Shown: positions 28,067 to 32,011 of the stretch, piece by piece
Layout: every line of letters starts with the position of its first letter
Position numbering within the stretch: the first letter of the stretch is position 1
Origin: Sphaeroforma arctica JP610
Lineage: Eukaryota > Opisthokonta > Ichthyosporea > Ichthyophonida
Length of the DNA stretch: 32,011 bases
Direction of reading: 5' to 3'
NCBI RefSeq assembly: GCF_001186125.1
Contig: NW_014040406.1
Location: 8,741-40,751, forward strand
Position numbers and translations under genes: made by a program
The notes under the pieces: model-generated
What the model was told of the DNA's origin: nothing
Database searches by the model: none
Seen by the model: only the letters and a program-made list of their open reading frames with translations

Positions 28067-28550
28067 TACATTTTATGTGACCAAGCTACTGTATTTATTA
28101 CGTTACGTACTTTACAACAGGCTAAGTGAACTAAAATCAAATTAGCTTTATAATTTTGTTACTACGAGGAATGAATATACTACGTGGACAAGGAAACCTG
28201 TCTTCGATTGTTGAAACTACTGCTTAAAATTCATCGACAATTGCCTTTGCTCAGGGTTAAGGTATAAACAACGTTTTCCACTGATCTGGCACCGGGTGTT
28301 AAAGCTAAGACAGAAGTCCGTGTTAGGCTAGCCTGACTAGTATTTGAAACTTAACAATCGATTTCTACGTTGGCTGAGGCCAAACAAATTATTGAAGGGG
28401 TTATCGACCGAGATGACCACTTGGGGATGATAGCAAATGTACAGGAAGATACGGAGATTATTTTGCTTTTTCAGCTACCACTTCCCGAATTTCGTGAATT
28501 TCCAATGTAATGGAGTTGGCTCGACTCAAGACAATGGCACGGTCTAGATG
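28067..28550 (+). other. Interrupted right-flank sequence, no recognisable domain
   Basis: DNA that was continuous with 19367 before the insertion. A short plus-strand open stretch (about 28370-28508, including LAEAKQIIEGVIDRDDHLG) has coding-like character but no family that I recognise. It may belong to the decayed plus-strand retroelement. Confidence 0.4.
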
Positions 28551-29020
28551 ACGTCGGGCTATGTAACAGATAGCGTAACCGACATCACCTCGTTGGGCTT
28601 TGTGACACCCGACGCGGACTCGCAACCCTTTAAACAATGGGGTGAACATTATGGAATAATTCAGCCCAGTGAAGTACAGAGTTGTTCGCACGGATCCTGT
28701 TCTTTACGTTACTATTACGTTAATGAATCCTGTTATTCGTTCAATACGTTAATGTTCACATTGCTAGCTGAAACAGGATCAGGCAATGGCACGTCGGGCT
28801 ACGCAACAGATAGCGCAACCGACACCGCCACGTTGGGCTCTGTAACACCCGACGCGGACTCGCAACACTTCAAACAATGGGGCCTACATTATGAAATAAT
28901 TCAGCCCAATGAAGTGCAGAGTTGGTCGCACGGATCCTGTTCTTTACGTTGCTATTACGTTAATGAATTCTGTTATTCGTTCAATACGTTAATGTGCACA
29001 TTGCTCGCTGAAACAGGATA
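28551..29020 (+). repeat. 240-bp tandem duplication with a continuous open frame
   Basis: Copies start at 28551 and 28791, exactly 240 bp apart, and are about 89% identical. A plus-strand frame of 215 codons (28548-29195) runs through both. Compared codon by codon, most differences change the amino acid and only about six are silent, which is not the pattern of a protein kept by selection. I therefore record a repeat and not a gene. It may be part of the decayed retroelement flank. Confidence 0.85.
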
Positions 29021-29220
29021 TAATAGTGTGGCTCTGACAGTAATTAGGAGTCGACGACTGCTGTCCAATCCCCTCGCAGGAACTATCTGGAGCCAGGAGA
29101 ATCAGGATACTTACAGTGTACCTATTGATACGATAGCAAACTGTTCTACTAATACGGTAGAGATAATACTTTTAATTCAATTTGGGGTCAATTAATATAT
29201 ATCTACATGTACATCAAGCT

Positions 29221-30006
29221 TCATACTCGTTGGTGAGGTTCAGGGAAGATTGAAGGGAAGTTAAGATTGTCGAACTGCCGCGAGAAGCTCGGGGCGAGTG
29301 ATGCAACGATGGAGGACACATGATGCGTTAATTCGCGACGATGGGTACAAAATACTTCCACCATTGGGTGGGAGCTAAAACTTGGGTTCCATTTTGTAAA
29401 ATAAAGCTGGTCCACACTCGTAGCGGTAATCTGGGCTGAGTCAGTATGAGTATTTTTGAACGTGATACCAAGAAGGGTACAGAGGTTGTCATCCGCAATT
29501 CTGTTTCGGAGCGAAGTTGGAGGCTGTCCGATACCACACGACACGACTAATGTTTTTGGAATATCCTGGTTGGCCATATCGGAAAGTATCATTGGCGGTA
29601 CCAGAAGTCTCGAAGATGTGGTCCGTACCGAAATCTGAAAATAGTACTTCAGCAGAGTGATGAGACGGGGTATGGGGAACATCAATCTATTGACCAGTAC
29701 AGGATGGGGGTAAATTGATGCCCGCTGTTCACGGCCAAGATAGCTCTCGAGATGTTCGTGGAGAGTCCATATGCCGTGGTAGTCATGCCGAGTCTGTAGC
29801 TGTTGTAGTAAGTTCGGTCTAATTGGCGGTAGATTAGGGCCCACCAGAATATGTCCTATTAAGTTACTGATACAAGCAAAGTGGCTGGAAGTAAAACTCA
29901 TATCTCCGGGGCACGCTGGACAGAAGCATCCACCCTTACGATAGCCAAGTAATTTGAACAGGAACTTGTTGGTTACTACCTTGGTAATGGATACGGATTG
30001 TCTCAA
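29221..30006 (-). CDS. Orphan 261-codon frame of unknown origin
   Basis: A long minus-strand frame beginning MRQSVSITKVVTNKFLFKLL and including a GCFCPACPG segment, a leucine-rich middle and a serine-rich end. A frame this long is unlikely by chance. I recognise no family. It lies about 310 bases beyond the end of the integrase frame at 30319 on the same strand, past a purine tract that could be that element's 3' border, so it could sit in an LTR, be an extra frame of the element, or be unrelated. No signal peptide or convincing membrane span is visible. If it belongs to the retroelement it is a fossil part. Confidence 0.35.
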   Translation of the reverse strand: MRQSVSITKVVTNKFLFKLLGYRKGGCFCPACPGDMSFTSSHFACISNLIGHILVGPNLPPIRPNLLQQLQTRHDYHGIWTLHEHLESYLGREQRASIYPHPVLVNRLMFPIPRLITLLKYYFQISVRTTSSRLLVPPMILSDMANQDIPKTLVVSCGIGQPPTSLRNRIADDNLCTLLGITFKNTHTDSAQITATSVDQLYFTKWNPSFSSHPMVEVFCTHRRELTHHVSSIVASLAPSFSRQFDNLNFPSIFPEPHQRV

Positions 30007-30173
30007 TATTTACCATCTCATCGTGAATACCAAGAGTACAGCACTACTGCGACACCTGCAAAACAAGATATTCAGGGCAGGAAATTCCCTATGTGTATGA
30101 GCGTACGTGAGGAATTACAATTTGATGGGAACGGTGGCGACAGGATCTGCCTCCAAAGTGCATCAAGCTATTA

Positions 30174-30196
30174 TTTTTCTTCTTTTTTTTCCTTTC
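30174..30196 (-). other. Polypurine tract-like run after the integrase frame
   Basis: On the minus strand, 23 uninterrupted purines (GAAAGGAAAA..) lie about 120 bases after the integrase stop. This fits a primer tract just before a 3' LTR. The partner LTR is outside the window, so this cannot be confirmed. Confidence 0.4.
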
Positions 30197-30318
30197 AAGC
30201 GTGAGAAAATGAATCTATTAATATAAAGGTTGTTGAGGTGCAGGAAAATACCCGGAATGTATGTTAAAATAAATACATATCGACGGCTTGTCGGCCCTAT
30301 CACCCCCCATGAATTGTG

Positions 30319-32011
30319 TTACACACTACAAAGGGTCAAAGGCGCTTTAAGGCAGTGAAAGGCTACATGAGGCGAAGAAGTTAAGTGTTCTCGGTTACCC
30401 TGTGAGTTTTGTTTACCAGTAGGTCCGTGGTGGTCGACTGGACGTTCCTTACGCTTCAATGTCTTAAGCACATATGAAGAATGAGCATCAAGGCTCGGGA
30501 TAAATGCTGTAGGCGGATAAGTTTTAACTTCCATTCCTTCAGCCGATGGAAACATGCTATCTTTTTCAGCTTGTGACTTATGCAGGCGTTTACGGCATTT
30601 TCGATTAAAGGCTTTTAAATAGTCTTGGTTATCGAAAGCATCTGAAGTCAACTCAGCTATTGTACCGTCTATAAAGCGTGTACGATAGTATGTATAGCCT
30701 CCCTTATCCATTCTCCATATAATGTCTTTAAATTCAGAACGATCAAGAGGGGCATTAGAGTCATGTCCTCTTGCGAGTATAATCTCTGTAGTCGGAATAC
30801 GACTTGTGCCTATATTAAGCGCACTAGAACCATCGGGGTTATTTACCTCGTATGTTCCACTTTTAGTGTCTGCTACAGAGATTATGTATGGACCTATCCA
30901 TTTAGATGTTAATACAGTAGCATCGGAATTACGTTGACGGATGTTAACTCTGTCACCAACCTGATATTCGGCTATCTTCTTGGTTGTGTTCCAACGCTTT
31001 TGCCTTTTTAATAAGGCTATATTGCGTATTTCTCGCAAGCAAGGATATACAACGTTATAAATACGTTGGACCTTCTCTAACCATGGTAACTCATGGTGAT
31101 CGGGTTCGTCCTTGTTAAAAGGGATTTGTAACTCACTATATCTGCCACGAAAATAGTGAGCGGGTGTAGTTCCTGTAACAGGATCATCACACTCGTTCAT
31201 CTGTGTTTGTACCCACTTAAGGTGGTACGGCCAATCATCTGCATCATCCGTTAATGTAGTACGCAAGAAGAACTTAAGTCTTCTATGGCGTGTTTCATTC
31301 GCGCCTTGCGTTTGCGGCATATATGGCACACCTCTCTTATGGCATATGCCTGATACGAGTACTAGCGATTCCATTACGTCATCGCAGAACTCACTACCGT
31401 TATCAGTGTACATAATACCTGGCCACCCGTGGTCAGCAAAGACTTGGCAACATAATTCTGCCACGGTCTGCGTATTCTTATTCTTTAATGGATAGAGCAA
31501 GTTAAACTGTGACGCCACATCAAAGAAGTGGCATACGTAACGGTCGCCTGTGTGCTCAGACGTGGGCAGGTCAACCAGATGAATGATGACCCAGCGCCAT
31601 GGAACATCTTCAGTCACACTCTTAAGCGGTGCGAAACCATAGCGCTTGATCTGATTGAGATCACAGTCTGTGCATGACTGATATACTTTGTCAACTAAAG
31701 TTGCCAGCTTAGGGTGGGCGATCCCATGTCGCTTAGCATCTTTAAGTGCTTCTACTACGGTTTGGTGCTTCAGCTTATGATGTTGCTTCAGCCAAGCAAG
31801 AATGTTTTCATCATTCTGCTCGTCCATTATAAAGGTAGGGTGTTGAGAATCTTGCGTGGTCTCTAAGTCTGTAGTGTTTTCAGACTCTTGTCCTGTTTTT
31901 GCATGAGCGTCATAATCGCGCTCATGTGCGTTAGATACACCTGACTTATTAAATAGTCGCATTATATGTGTATACGCTTCAGGATTGTCTTTCATTAATC
32001 CCTTTAAAAAT
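30319..32011 (-). mobile_element. Second Ty3/gypsy-like element, integrase end, partial in window
   Basis: A single long open frame of at least 558 codons enters from the right edge. It has the integrase zinc-binding segment (HHKLKHQTVVEAL, then CTDCD), a DDE-type core (IIHLVDLP, MYTDNGSEF and the GANETRHRRLK block), a C-terminal barrel-like part (YQVGDRVNIRQ, WIGPYIIS) and a basic tail. I do not see a clear chromodomain. The GANE motif and overall order resemble the integrase of the element at 19368-28062, so the two belong to related but distinct Ty3/gypsy lineages. The part in view looks whole; the rest lies outside, so overall state and age cannot be judged. Confidence 0.85.

Noticed and set aside
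28548-29195. A 215-residue repeat protein
   Set aside because: Differences between the two 80-codon copies are mainly amino-acid changing, there is no family match, and the neighbourhood is retroelement debris.
29221-30006. Envelope gene of the neighbouring retroelement
   Set aside because: No signal peptide, no transmembrane anchor and no cleavage-site pattern are visible, so the label would be unsupported.

Overview
Origin. This is nuclear DNA of a eukaryote. Two host genes are split by introns with good GT..AG borders (donors GTAAGT, GTATGT, GTGAGT), intergenic DNA is long and full of microsatellites, and about half of the window is LTR retrotransposon debris of the Ty3/gypsy class. The gene content alone does not fix the lineage. 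Compact host genes with conserved splice signals, an SLC35F-type carrier and Ty3-like elements with a Dam-like domain would suit a unicellular relative of animals (for example an ichthyosporean) or another protist; that placement is a guess.

Layout. 1-4472 (minus): four 5' coding exons of an unrecognised host gene that runs off the left edge, with microsatellites and short tandem duplications in its introns. 4473-7486: head-to-head intergenic region shared with the next gene, holding CT/GA tracts, a 19-base G run and a GC-rich block. 7487-12981 (plus): a complete seven-exon gene for a 412-residue transporter of the SLC35F1/F2 family, the best supported gene here. Its intron 1 is mostly TA/CA repeats, intron 2 carries a 45-bp minisatellite, and intron 3 begins with a diverged 65-bp copy of the end of exon 3 including its splice donor. 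12982-16300: AT-rich DNA without a recognisable gene, apart from one weak minus-strand candidate.

16300-32011: nested retroelement fossils. A heavily decayed plus-strand Ty3/gypsy copy (about 16.3-19.4 kb) is interrupted by a structurally whole but broken minus-strand Ty3/gypsy element (19368-28062) with 326-328 bp LTRs, a 4-bp target duplication TGAC, gag, pol and a chromodomain-like tail. Its pol has a Dam-methyltransferase-like block between RNase H and integrase, and a 2.4-kb leader carrying CRE-like palindromes lies between its 5' LTR and gag. To the right are a 240-bp tandem duplication, an orphan 261-codon minus-strand frame, and the integrase end of a second minus-strand Ty3-like element that leaves the window.

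How the parts relate. The two host genes are divergent and could share upstream control DNA; nothing else links their functions. The retroelements form an insertion graveyard downstream of the transporter. No convincing new multi-gene system was found. The observations most worth a second look are the duplicated splice-donor cassette, the Dam-like domain in a Ty3-type pol, the CRE-bearing leader, the orphan frame, and the transition-dominated divergence of tandem copies.
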